The notes under the pieces: generated by a model
What the model saw: only the letters and a program-made list of their open reading frames with translations
Databases searched by the model: none
What the model was told of the DNA's origin: nothing
Shown: positions 17,314 to 24,782 of the stretch, in pieces
How the letters are laid out: every line of letters starts with the position of its first letter
Position numbering within the stretch: position 1 is the first letter of the stretch
Translations under genes and position numbers: made by a program
NCBI GenBank assembly: GCA_020634855.1
Contig: JACKAU010000003.1
Location: 434,001-498,000 of the forward strand
Reading direction: 5' to 3'
Source: Anaerolineales bacterium
GTDB taxonomy: Bacteria; Chloroflexota; Anaerolineae; 4572-78; J111
Length of the DNA: 64,000 nt

Positions 17314-17941
17314 GACTCACACCATTCTCATCATCGGCGCCGGCGGCCACGGCCAGGTGGTGGCCGATATCTTATTGGCCCAACCCGGCCGGCCGGAGTA
17401 CACCTTGCGGCCGATCGGCTTTTTAGACGAAAGTTCAGACCGGCGGGGCAATCACTTTTTCAACCTGCCCATTTTAGGGTCGCTGCGCGACCTGGCCATC
17501 GTGCCGCACGACGGCGTGATTGTGGCCGTGGAGCACAACCTGCTGCGGCGGCAGATAATCGACCGCCTGCTGAGCCAGGGCGAATGGGTGGTGCCGGCCA
17601 TCCACCCTTCGGCCTTGATCGGCACCGGGGTGACGGTCGGCGCGGGCGCCGTGATCGGGCCGGGAGCGGTGGTCAACACCGGGGCCGGACTGGGCCGGGG
17701 CGTCATCGTCAACAGTCACAGCACCATCGATCACCATGTTCGGATCGGCGACTTTGCCCACATTAGCCCCGGCGCGCACCTGTGCGCCCACGCCACCGTT
17801 GGGTCGGGCGTCTTCATCGGAGCCGGGGCCATCATCACCCCCTGGCGGCAAATCGGCCCGTGGAGTGTGGTCCCGGCCGGCTCCATTGTGGTCCATGATC
17901 TTCACAGCGCCCCGGCCTATCTACCGGCCCCGGCCTGGTAA
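17312..17941 (+). CDS. NeuD/PglD-family sugar O-acyltransferase
   Basis: 209 residues from the ATG at 17312. N-terminal Rossmann-like PglD_N domain with HTILIIGAGGHGQVVADILL, then hexapeptide repeats from about residue 90 (GTGVTVGAGAVIGPGAVV) and HISPGAHLCAHATVGSGVFI, with the conserved catalytic His in NSHSTIDHHVRIGDF. The family N- or O-acetylates amino sugars, as in sialic acid or bacillosamine synthesis. No Shine-Dalgarno precedes the ATG because a tandem repeat occupies the site. Given the amino-sugar genes downstream, it may act on the same nucleotide sugar. Confidence 0.85.
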   Translation: MTHTILIIGAGGHGQVVADILLAQPGRPEYTLRPIGFLDESSDRRGNHFFNLPILGSLRDLAIVPHDGVIVAVEHNLLRRQIIDRLLSQGEWVVPAIHPSALIGTGVTVGAGAVIGPGAVVNTGAGLGRGVIVNSHSTIDHHVRIGDFAHISPGAHLCAHATVGSGVFIGAGAIITPWRQIGPWSVVPAGSIVVHDLHSAPAYLPAPAW

Positions 17942-17982
17942 ATCAGGAATGATGAAGGATGAATTAGGGAGTATTTTAATAT

Positions 17983-18095
17983 CTGCGAATGAATTCGCAG
18001 CCTGATAAAAGAAACGTGTTGAAAACACGTTAAAGGGGAACCAAATAACCTGTTTCAACCGGTTTTTTTAGCAGCGACCGAATTCATTCGGTTGC
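17983..18095. repeat. Cluster of three short palindromes
   Basis: CTGCGAAT-GA-ATTCGCAG style palindrome at 17983-18000, AACGTGTT-GAA-AACACGTT at 18013-18031, and GCGACCGAAT-TC-ATTCGGTTGC at 18074-18095. Each is an unrelated word followed by its own reverse complement around a GA-type centre. They fill the 256-bp gap before the next glycosyltransferase gene together with low-complexity GATGAAGGATGAA and CATCTTTCATC tracts. Confidence 0.75.
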
Positions 18096-18197
18096 GATAG
18101 GCCGGATGGCTACAAACCAGGAATTACCGAATCCTCTCCATTCATCTTTCATCTATCATCCATCAACGTTCACCGTTCCAAAAAAGGAGAATTTTCC

Positions 18198-19478
18198 ATG
18201 CGCATCTTACTACTGTCCTTGGTTTTCTCACCAGACAGCGTGTCAACTTCGGTCTTAATGACGGAGTTAGCGCTGGAACTGAAACATTTGGGGCACGATA
18301 TTACGGTGCTAACCACCACGCCTCATTACAACGTGGAACCGGAAGCGCGACAGCGGCAATCACTGCATAAACGCTGGGGAGGGCTGCTGCACCAGAGCGA
18401 TTGTCAAGGCATCCCGGTTTATCACGCCGCCATTCCGGTTAAAGGCAGCCGGGTGGGGGCGCGGCTGCTCGATTACCTGCGGTTTCACGCCATCAGCACC
18501 CTGGCCGGGTTGACCATCGCCAACCCATACGATGTCATCCTGGCCCCATCGCCGCCGCTAACTATTGGGGTTAGCGCCTGGTTGATGGGCCTGCTGCGCC
18601 GGGTCCCGTTTATCTACAACGTCCAGGAAATCTATCCCGATGTGGCGGTTAGCCTGGGGGTGCTGCGCCACAAACCGATTATCCGGGCTATGGAAGCCCT
18701 GGAACGGTTCATCTATGCCCGCTCGCAGCAGGTGGCGGTCATCTCCGAATGGTTCCGCCGCCGGCTGCTGGAAAAAGGGGTGGCCGATGACAAGCTGGTG
18801 GTTATCCCCAACTTTGTCGATACCGGCTTTATGACGCCCCAACCCCGCCGCAATCCCCTGGCCGCAACCCACCACCTAACCGATAAGTTTGTGGTGCTGT
18901 ATGCCGGCAATATCGGTTTAACTCAGGGTTTTGAGACCATCCTGGCCGCGGCCCGGCAGTTGGCCCACCTGCCCGATATTCAATTTCTGATTGTGGGCGA
19001 CGGCGCCCGGCGGACCTGGTTAGAGACGCAGTTGGCCGAACAATCATGGCCCAATATCAAGCTGTTGCCCTACCAACCCCGCTCGGTCGTCCCCCAACTA
19101 TACGGGGCCAGCGATCTTTGTTTGGTGCCGCTCAAGCGGGGCACGGCTCAAGAAACCTTTCCATCCAAGATCTACACCATCATGGCGGCCGGACGGCCGG
19201 TGGTGGCCTCGGCCGACGCCAACTCGGAGCTGGCTTGGGTGGTCAATGAAGCCGGTTGCGGCTGGGATATCCCGCCGGATGACGCCGGGGCCATGGCCGC
19301 GGCCATCGAGTACGCTTACCGCCGGCCTGAACTATTAAGCCAAAAGGGGCATAACGGACGGCGCTATGTGGTGGCCCATCACTCGCGCCAGGCCGTGGCC
19401 CGCCAGTACGATGCTCTCATTCGGGCCGTGGCCGGCGGCAGCCAGCAGCTAACGCCAACCAAACATCCGGTGTATTAG
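18198..19478 (+). CDS. WbuB/WcaI-like glycosyltransferase family 4
   Basis: 426 residues; ATG at 18198 with AAAGGAG 10 bases upstream. The N-terminus, SLVFSPDSVSTSVLMTELAL, then VLTTTPHYN near 40-48 and VPFIYNVQEIYPDVAVSLG near 137-155 are the hallmarks of WbuB, the putative N-acetyl-L-fucosamine transferase, and of colanic-acid WcaI. The donor domain has LYAGNIGLTQGFE and FPSKIYTIMAAGRPVVA. The neighbours, a sugar epimerase and a WbpL-WbpM-like fusion, fit a deoxy-amino-sugar linkage. The donor assignment is by analogy. Confidence 0.85.
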   Translation: MRILLLSLVFSPDSVSTSVLMTELALELKHLGHDITVLTTTPHYNVEPEARQRQSLHKRWGGLLHQSDCQGIPVYHAAIPVKGSRVGARLLDYLRFHAISTLAGLTIANPYDVILAPSPPLTIGVSAWLMGLLRRVPFIYNVQEIYPDVAVSLGVLRHKPIIRAMEALERFIYARSQQVAVISEWFRRRLLEKGVADDKLVVIPNFVDTGFMTPQPRRNPLAATHHLTDKFVVLYAGNIGLTQGFETILAAARQLAHLPDIQFLIVGDGARRTWLETQLAEQSWPNIKLLPYQPRSVVPQLYGASDLCLVPLKRGTAQETFPSKIYTIMAAGRPVVASADANSELAWVVNEAGCGWDIPPDDAGAMAAAIEYAYRRPELLSQKGHNGRRYVVAHHSRQAVARQYDALIRAVAGGSQQLTPTKHPVY

Positions 19479-19520
19479 ATGCAGGGGGGCAGGGTCGCAG
19501 AGTTACAACCCCTACTCCCT

Positions 19521-19552
<32 letters not shown>

Positions 19553-19572
19553 CTATTCTTCCCCCTACATCT

Positions 19573-20589
19573 ATGACAAACTTAAACAAACCCATTCGAG
19601 TATTGGTCACCGGTGGCACGGGCGCGGTTGGGCCGGTATTGGTCCGGCGGTTGGTTCAGGCCAACTATCAGGTCAGAGTCCTGGTCCGGCAGCCGCCGCG
19701 GCCGGGGCTGCTGCCGTCGGCGGTGGAGCTGGCGGCCGGTGACATTACCGATCCGGACAGTCTTGAACGGGCTATGGCCAAGGTAGACCGAGTTTTTCAC
19801 CTGGCGGCCCGGCTACATCTAACCAACCCCACCGAACAATTGCTAGCCGACTATGAGCGGGTCAACCTGACCGGAACCGGCCGGGTGGTTGAAGCGGCCT
19901 TACGGGCCGGGGTCAACCGGTTGGTTTTTTTCAGCACCATTGCCGTTTACGGGCCGGGGGATGGGCGGACGGTGTTTACCGAAGCCAGCTTGCCCAACCC
20001 GCAAAGCCTGTACGCCCAAACCAAATACCGGGCCGAAAGCGTGGTGCTTTCGGCCCGCCGCAGCGGGCCGTCGCCGTCGTTAGGGGTGGTCTTGCGGCTA
20101 GCCGCCGTTTACGGCGGCGGGATCAAGGGCAATTACGCCCGGTTGGTCACGGCCTTGCAAAAGCATCAATTTCTGCCGGTGGGGTCCGGCCACAACCGGC
20201 GCACCTTAATTCATGAGCAAGATGTAGTTGAGGCGGCCCTTCTGGCCGCCGAATCGCCGCAGGCTGCCGGTCAAATCTACAACGTCACCGACGGGCAGAC
20301 GCCGACCTTCAACCAGATCATCAGCGCCATCTGCCAGGGCCTGGGCCACACCCCGCCGCGCTGGCATTTACCCGAAGAGCCAATGCGCTTTTTGGTCAAC
20401 CTGGTGGAGCAGGGCTGCCACCGTCTGGGCCGGCCAGCGCCCATTGGTCACCACACGCTGGATACGCTGCTGGAAGATGTAGCGGTTAGCGGCGACAAGC
20501 TGCAGGAAGAGTTGGGATTTTATCCCAACTTTGATCTCAACACCGGCTGGGCGGTTACGCTCAACCAACTGCGGGTCGTCGAGGGATAA
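19573..20589 (+). CDS. NAD(P)-dependent sugar epimerase/dehydratase (extended SDR)
   Basis: 338 residues. Glycine motif TGGTGAVG at 13-20, the FHLAAR segment at 75-80, catalytic Ser/Thr at 121-122 and YAQTK with Tyr147 and Lys151: a complete extended-SDR active site. Such enzymes epimerise or reduce nucleotide-4-keto sugars; next to a WbpM-like dehydratase the natural role is a C4 reductase/epimerase in UDP-FucNAc or UDP-QuiNAc synthesis (WbpV/WbpK-like). That role is inferred from context. The 3' end is followed by a strong hairpin. Confidence 0.85.
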   Translation: MTNLNKPIRVLVTGGTGAVGPVLVRRLVQANYQVRVLVRQPPRPGLLPSAVELAAGDITDPDSLERAMAKVDRVFHLAARLHLTNPTEQLLADYERVNLTGTGRVVEAALRAGVNRLVFFSTIAVYGPGDGRTVFTEASLPNPQSLYAQTKYRAESVVLSARRSGPSPSLGVVLRLAAVYGGGIKGNYARLVTALQKHQFLPVGSGHNRRTLIHEQDVVEAALLAAESPQAAGQIYNVTDGQTPTFNQIISAICQGLGHTPPRWHLPEEPMRFLVNLVEQGCHRLGRPAPIGHHTLDTLLEDVAVSGDKLQEELGFYPNFDLNTGWAVTLNQLRVVEG

Positions 20590-20609
20590 GCCCGGCTTGA
20601 TCCATCCAA

Positions 20610-20648
20610 TGACGGTCGCTGTTTGACGACGTTAAACAGCGACCGTCA
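20610..20648 (+). terminator. Perfect 15-bp hairpin, terminator-like
   Basis: TGACGGTCGCTGTTT (20610-20624) pairs perfectly with AAACAGCGACCGTCA (20634-20648) around a 9-base loop. The following sequence is only moderately T-rich (CTTGTTCTTT), so it may slow or end transcription after the SDR gene. A related but imperfect GATGACCGTCACT stem is found at 32110. Confidence 0.55.
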
Positions 20649-20689
20649 TCGTCATCTTGTTCTTTAACAACAAAACAATCCTGCCACTT

Positions 20690-20861
20690 ATCACGAGGGC
20701 TTACGGTGGAACAAAAAGTTGCGCCGGGCCAAAGGGCGCGAGGCTAAAGCCATCCCGGGGATTTCAACGCTCGGTGGAGACCGCGATTAACGACGTGATA
20801 TGTGATCAGAAACAATACCTCCAGGGGTACCCTTGGCATAATCCGAGAGGTGAGGAAATCC
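20690..20861 (+). promoter_or_regulatory. Untranslated leader with consecutive small hairpins
   Basis: Between the hairpin after the SDR gene and the next start there are four short stems in a row: GCGCC/GGCGC (around 20716-20736), GGC-TAAA-GCC (around 20741-20750), ATCCC/GGGAT (around 20752-20762), CGGT-GGAG-ACCG (around 20773-20784). AAAGG and GAGG stretches and a good Shine-Dalgarno (GAGGTGAGGA) precede the ATG at 20862. This could be a cis-regulatory RNA for the gene that commits sugar to the lipid carrier. No known riboswitch consensus was recognised. Confidence 0.35.
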
Positions 20862-23843
20862 ATGCAAACGACAATCTACTTCATAACCGCTCTAGTTATC
20901 AGTTATTTACTAACCGGATTAATCAAAATTCAAACCTGGCGTCACGGCATGGTCGACGTGCCCAACTCCCGCAGTTCCCATTTAACGACCACCCCCAGAG
21001 GCGGCGGCTTAGCGATTGTGATCGTTGCTCTGTGCGGCTGGCTAGTATACGCCCGGACAAACCCGGTCTTACTGTCCGGGCCCTTTTGGGCCGCCGTCGG
21101 CGGAGCGTTTATTGTCGCCGGCGTCAGTTGGCTGGATGATATGCGGCCGCTATCGTACCGGCTGCGGTTGGGCGCTCATAGCCTGGCCGCGCTGCTGGTG
21201 ATATGGCAGATTGGCTTTTGGCAGCAGGTTAATCTGCCGCTGCTGGGCTCGGTCAATCTGGGTTGGGTCGGCCTCGTCATCACTTTTATCTGGCTGGTGG
21301 GGCTAACCAATGCCTACAATTTCATGGACGGCCTCGACGGCCTGGCCGGCAGCCAGGGGGTGGTGGCCGGTATCGGCTGGGGTATTGTGGGGCTGGTCTA
21401 CGGGCAGCCGGCCATTAGCCTGCTCGGCTTTCTGCTGGCGGCCGGCTGTTTGGGCTTTCTGGGCCACAACTGGCCGCCCGCCAAAATCTTTATGGGCGAT
21501 GTGGGCAGCGCCTTCTTGGGCTTTAGTTTGGCCCTGCTGCCGCTGCTGGCGGCCAATCCGCTTGACGGCAGCCCCGGTCATGCCGCAGCACCGGTAGTAG
21601 GGGTGCTGCTGTTGTGGCCCTTTATTTTTGATACCGGCCTTACGCTCTTACGCCGGTTGCGGCAGGGGGAAAACGTCTTTGCCGCGCACCGCAGCCACCT
21701 GTACCAACGGCTGTCGATTGTGGGCTATCCCCATCTTATGGTCACCACCCTCTACACCGGGCTGGCCATGGTGGGGCTGCTGTTGGCCTTGAGTTGGTCG
21801 GCCCAATTAAGGGGCAGCGCCGTTTTTATTGTCGGCTTTATGCCTTTAATCTGCGGTTTTCTCTACAGCTACGTGACCGCTGAAGAGTTTATTGCCAGCG
21901 ATGTCGCCGCCCGAGTTAACGGTCCGGTCACCCGGGCCCCGGTCTGGGTCTTAGATTTCATTCCGGCCCTGCGCAATCGCCATTTCTTTATGCTCGATGT
22001 GGCGGCCTTATTGCTGACGCCGGCGGCGGCCCTGGTTTTGCGGTTGGAGCAGGGGGTATGGAACGGGCAGTTTGGCCGGGCCTTGCTCTTTTATACCGCC
22101 GTATCGCTGGTGTTGAAGCTGCTGCTCTTTTACCGGGCCGGGCTGTACCGCCGTTACTGGCGCTACGCCAGCGTGGGTGATCTGATACCGATTGGCGTGG
22201 CCGTCACCTTGGCCACGCTGCTGCTAACCATCACTTTTGGAGCGGCTCAGAGCAGCTTAACCCCCTTAGGGTTGGCCGTGCCGCGCACCCTGCCCATTTT
22301 AGACGGCTTGCTGACCGTCGCTGTGATAACCGGCTTCCGGTTAGGGGTTAAGGGGCTGTACTACTATCACCAACGCCACAGCCAGGTTCCGGGCCGGCGG
22401 GTCCTCATCTTTGGGGCCGGCGAGGCCGGTTCGCTGGTCATGAGAGAGATGCGGGCCAATCCGCAGCTCGGCATGGAGCCGGTGGCCTTTGTTGACGATG
22501 ATCCGGCCAAGCTGGGCATCAAGGTGCATGGCTTGCCGGTGCTGGGGACCAGCGGCGATCTATTGGAACTGGCCCAAAGCCATCAAATTCAACGTATTGT
22601 TGTGGCTATCCCGTCCGCCCCGCTGGCCCGCCGGCATGAAGTGACGGCCCTGTGCCGTCAGAGCGGGCTAACCGTTTACAATCTACCCGGCGTGTACGAA
22701 CTGCTGGCCGGCCACAAAACCATCAGCCAACTGCCCCAGGTGGATATTCAGCAGTTGCTGCGCCGCCAACCGATTCAAACCGATCAGGGGGGTGTAGCAG
22801 CTTCCTTACAGGGGGCGACCGTGCTGGTAACCGGGGCGGGCGGCTCGATCGGCAGCGAACTGTGCCGCCAGATCGCCCGCTGCCATCCGGCCAAAATTAT
22901 TTTGTTGGGGCACGGCGAAAACAGCATCTTTGAAATTGGGTTAGATTTGCGCTTAACCTTTCCACAGGTAGCAACCCAACCGGCCATTGTTGATGTGCGC
23001 GACCGGCCGCGGGTATTGCGGGTGGTTGAAAAGTACCAACCCGATATCATCTTTCACGCGGCGGCCCACAAACATGTGCCGTTTATGCAGGATAATACGG
23101 AAGAAGCCCTGACCAATAACGTGCAAGGCACCCAAAATGTGTTGTATGCCGCCGAACGGTATGGGGTGGCTCGCTTCGTCCTGATTTCTACCGATAAGGC
23201 GGTTAACCCCACCAGTATTATGGGCGCTACCAAACGGCTGGCCGAACTGTTAGTGATCGGCACGGCCCAGCGCACCGGTCGGGCCTATATGGCCGTACGC
23301 TTCGGCAACGTGCTGGGCAGTCGGGGCAGCGTCATCCCCATCTTCCAACGGCAGATTGCCGCCGGTGGTCCGCTAACCATCACCCATCCCAGCATGCGTC
23401 GTTACTTTATGACCATTCCCGAAGCGGTACAACTGGTCCTGCAAAGTTCGATATTGGGCCGGGGCGGCGATATTTTTGTGTTGGATATGGGCCAGCAGGT
23501 CAGGATTCTGGACCTGGCCCTTGATTTAATCAAACTGTCCGGCTTGGAGCCGGAACGCGATATACAAATAATCTACAGCGGCATCCGGCCGGGCGAAAAG
23601 CTGGCCGAAGAGTTGTTTCTTGACCATGAAGCCTACCGCCGCACGGCCCATCCTAAGATTTTCACCACGGCCTATGAAGGCCAGGTTAATCTGGAAGGGT
23701 TACGCCAAACCATTGCCCAATTAATTTACCTGGCCGGTCAGGTCCAAACCCTGCCGGATAGGGGAGCAATCGCAACTCCTGTTAACCAAACTATGCCAGG
23801 CTATCGAGCAGCAGCAAATCCACTCAAACGGCCGCAAGTATAG
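20862..23843 (+). CDS. Fused WbpL/WecA-type phosphoglycosyltransferase and WbpM/FlaA1-type dehydratase
   Basis: 993 residues from the ATG at 20862 (good GAGGTGAGGA upstream; a GTG at 20802 is in frame but less likely). Residues about 1-345 form a multi-spanning polyprenyl-phosphate sugar-1-phosphate transferase: DDMRPL, NFMDGLDG (N153-G160), DVGSAFLGF and HRSHLYQRL (H276), the last typical of WbpL. Residues about 370-500 hold further membrane helices, then a Rossmann segment VLIFGAGEAGSLV (about 512) and an SDR domain with VTGAGGSIGSE (about 654) and MGATK (M787, K791), the Met/Lys active site of WbpM-type UDP-GlcNAc 4,6-dehydratases. Normally these are two proteins. It should make and load the first sugar on undecaprenyl phosphate. 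Confidence 0.9.
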   Translation: MQTTIYFITALVISYLLTGLIKIQTWRHGMVDVPNSRSSHLTTTPRGGGLAIVIVALCGWLVYARTNPVLLSGPFWAAVGGAFIVAGVSWLDDMRPLSYRLRLGAHSLAALLVIWQIGFWQQVNLPLLGSVNLGWVGLVITFIWLVGLTNAYNFMDGLDGLAGSQGVVAGIGWGIVGLVYGQPAISLLGFLLAAGCLGFLGHNWPPAKIFMGDVGSAFLGFSLALLPLLAANPLDGSPGHAAAPVVGVLLLWPFIFDTGLTLLRRLRQGENVFAAHRSHLYQRLSIVGYPHLMVTTLYTGLAMVGLLLALSWSAQLRGSAVFIVGFMPLICGFLYSYVTAEEFIASDVAARVNGPVTRAPVWVLDFIPALRNRHFFMLDVAALLLTPAAALVLRLEQGVWNGQFGRALLFYTAVSLVLKLLLFYRAGLYRRYWRYASVGDLIPIGVAVTLATLLLTITFGAAQSSLTPLGLAVPRTLPILDGLLTVAVITGFRLGVKGLYYYHQRHSQVPGRRVLIFGAGEAGSLVMREMRANPQLGMEPVAFVDDDPAKLGIKVHGLPVLGTSGDLLELAQSHQIQRIVVAIPSAPLARRHEVTALCRQSGLTVYNLPGVYELLAGHKTISQLPQVDIQQLLRRQPIQTDQGGVAASLQGATVLVTGAGGSIGSELCRQIARCHPAKIILLGHGENSIFEIGLDLRLTFPQVATQPAIVDVRDRPRVLRVVEKYQPDIIFHAAAHKHVPFMQDNTEEALTNNVQGTQNVLYAAERYGVARFVLISTDKAVNPTSIMGATKRLAELLVIGTAQRTGRAYMAVRFGNVLGSRGSVIPIFQRQIAAGGPLTITHPSMRRYFMTIPEAVQLVLQSSILGRGGDIFVLDMGQQVRILDLALDLIKLSGLEPERDIQIIYSGIRPGEKLAEELFLDHEAYRRTAHPKIFTTAYEGQVNLEGLRQTIAQLIYLAGQVQTLPDRGAIATPVNQTMPGYRAAANPLKRPQV

Positions 23844-23903
23844 CAACGGCGTCAACGACTCGACCTATCCGCGGCCGTTGTCCGCCAAAATCTGAGGTAA
23901 ATA

Positions 23904-24782
23904 ATGACCGTATCTAAATCCGTATTCCACTTTCAAAAGCCGATCAACAGCGCGCCGCGTTTTGAGAGCCGGAGCTTGCCGGCCCCGGCCATGGCAGAGG
24001 TAGAGCAGCGCTCAACCGGCCCTTTCACTGTTGCGGTTTGCAACCAGAAAGGGGGCGTGGCTAAAACCACGACCTGTCTGTCGTTAGGCGCCTGCCTGGC
24101 CGAGCAAGGGTTCAGCGTTTTGCTGATCGATCTGGATCCGCAGGCCCATCTGAGCCTATCCTTGGGCTTCCAGCCGCAACACCTGCACCGGACCGGCAGC
24201 GACGCCTTGCTGACCAACAGTTCCCTGATCAGTGTTAGCCGTGAAAGTGCGGTACCGGGTTTAGATATTGTGCCGGCCAACCAACAGTTGGCCTTGGTCG
24301 ATAAAATTCTGTACAGCCGGAAATCATATGAGCTCTTACTCAAACGCCATCTAGAGAGTATCAACCAGGACTTGTACGACTACGTTCTGATCGACTGCGC
24401 ACCGGCCTTTGGCACCCTGACCTTAAACGCGCTGACGGCCGCCGACCTACTGCTGGTGCCGATTCAGTGCGAATACTACGCCTCTAAATCTTTACGATCG
24501 GTGCTGGAGCTAACCAAAGTTATCCGCCAAAAAACCAACCCGGCCTTGAATTACCAATTGTTGATTACTATGTATGACCGGCGCAACCGTATTTGTCGGC
24601 TTATTCGTCAGCAGATTCAAGGCTCGCTCAGCCCCATTATGTTTAACACGATCATCGAAATTGATACCAAACTCAAAGAGTGTCCGGCCTACGCCCAACC
24701 GATCACCCAGTACGCCCCCGATACTCGAGGCGCGCAACAGTACCGCGCCTTAGCCAAGGAGTTGTTAGATTATGGAAAATAA
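23904..24782 (+). CDS. ParA/Soj-like ATPase
   Basis: 292 residues. After a 40-residue basic lead it has the deviant Walker A NQKGGVAKTTT (K49, K54), VLLIDLDPQAHLSLSLG (Walker A'), and VLIDCAPAFGTLTLNAL (Walker B). This is a complete ParA-type P-loop ATPase, normally used to position DNA or large complexes. No ParB or parS-like site is seen. The gene overlaps the start of the membrane PD40 protein by 11 bases and sits between sugar-carrier and Wzz/BY-kinase genes, so it may position the export machinery at the membrane. That role is a guess. Confidence 0.85.
   Translation: MTVSKSVFHFQKPINSAPRFESRSLPAPAMAEVEQRSTGPFTVAVCNQKGGVAKTTTCLSLGACLAEQGFSVLLIDLDPQAHLSLSLGFQPQHLHRTGSDALLTNSSLISVSRESAVPGLDIVPANQQLALVDKILYSRKSYELLLKRHLESINQDLYDYVLIDCAPAFGTLTLNALTAADLLLVPIQCEYYASKSLRSVLELTKVIRQKTNPALNYQLLITMYDRRNRICRLIRQQIQGSLSPIMFNTIIEIDTKLKECPAYAQPITQYAPDTRGAQQYRALAKELLDYGK

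Noticed and set aside
20657..21139. 160-codon frame starting before the WbpL-WbpM-like gene
   Set aside because: It runs through the leader hairpins and into the coding region of the fusion gene in another frame; composition is that of a shadow.
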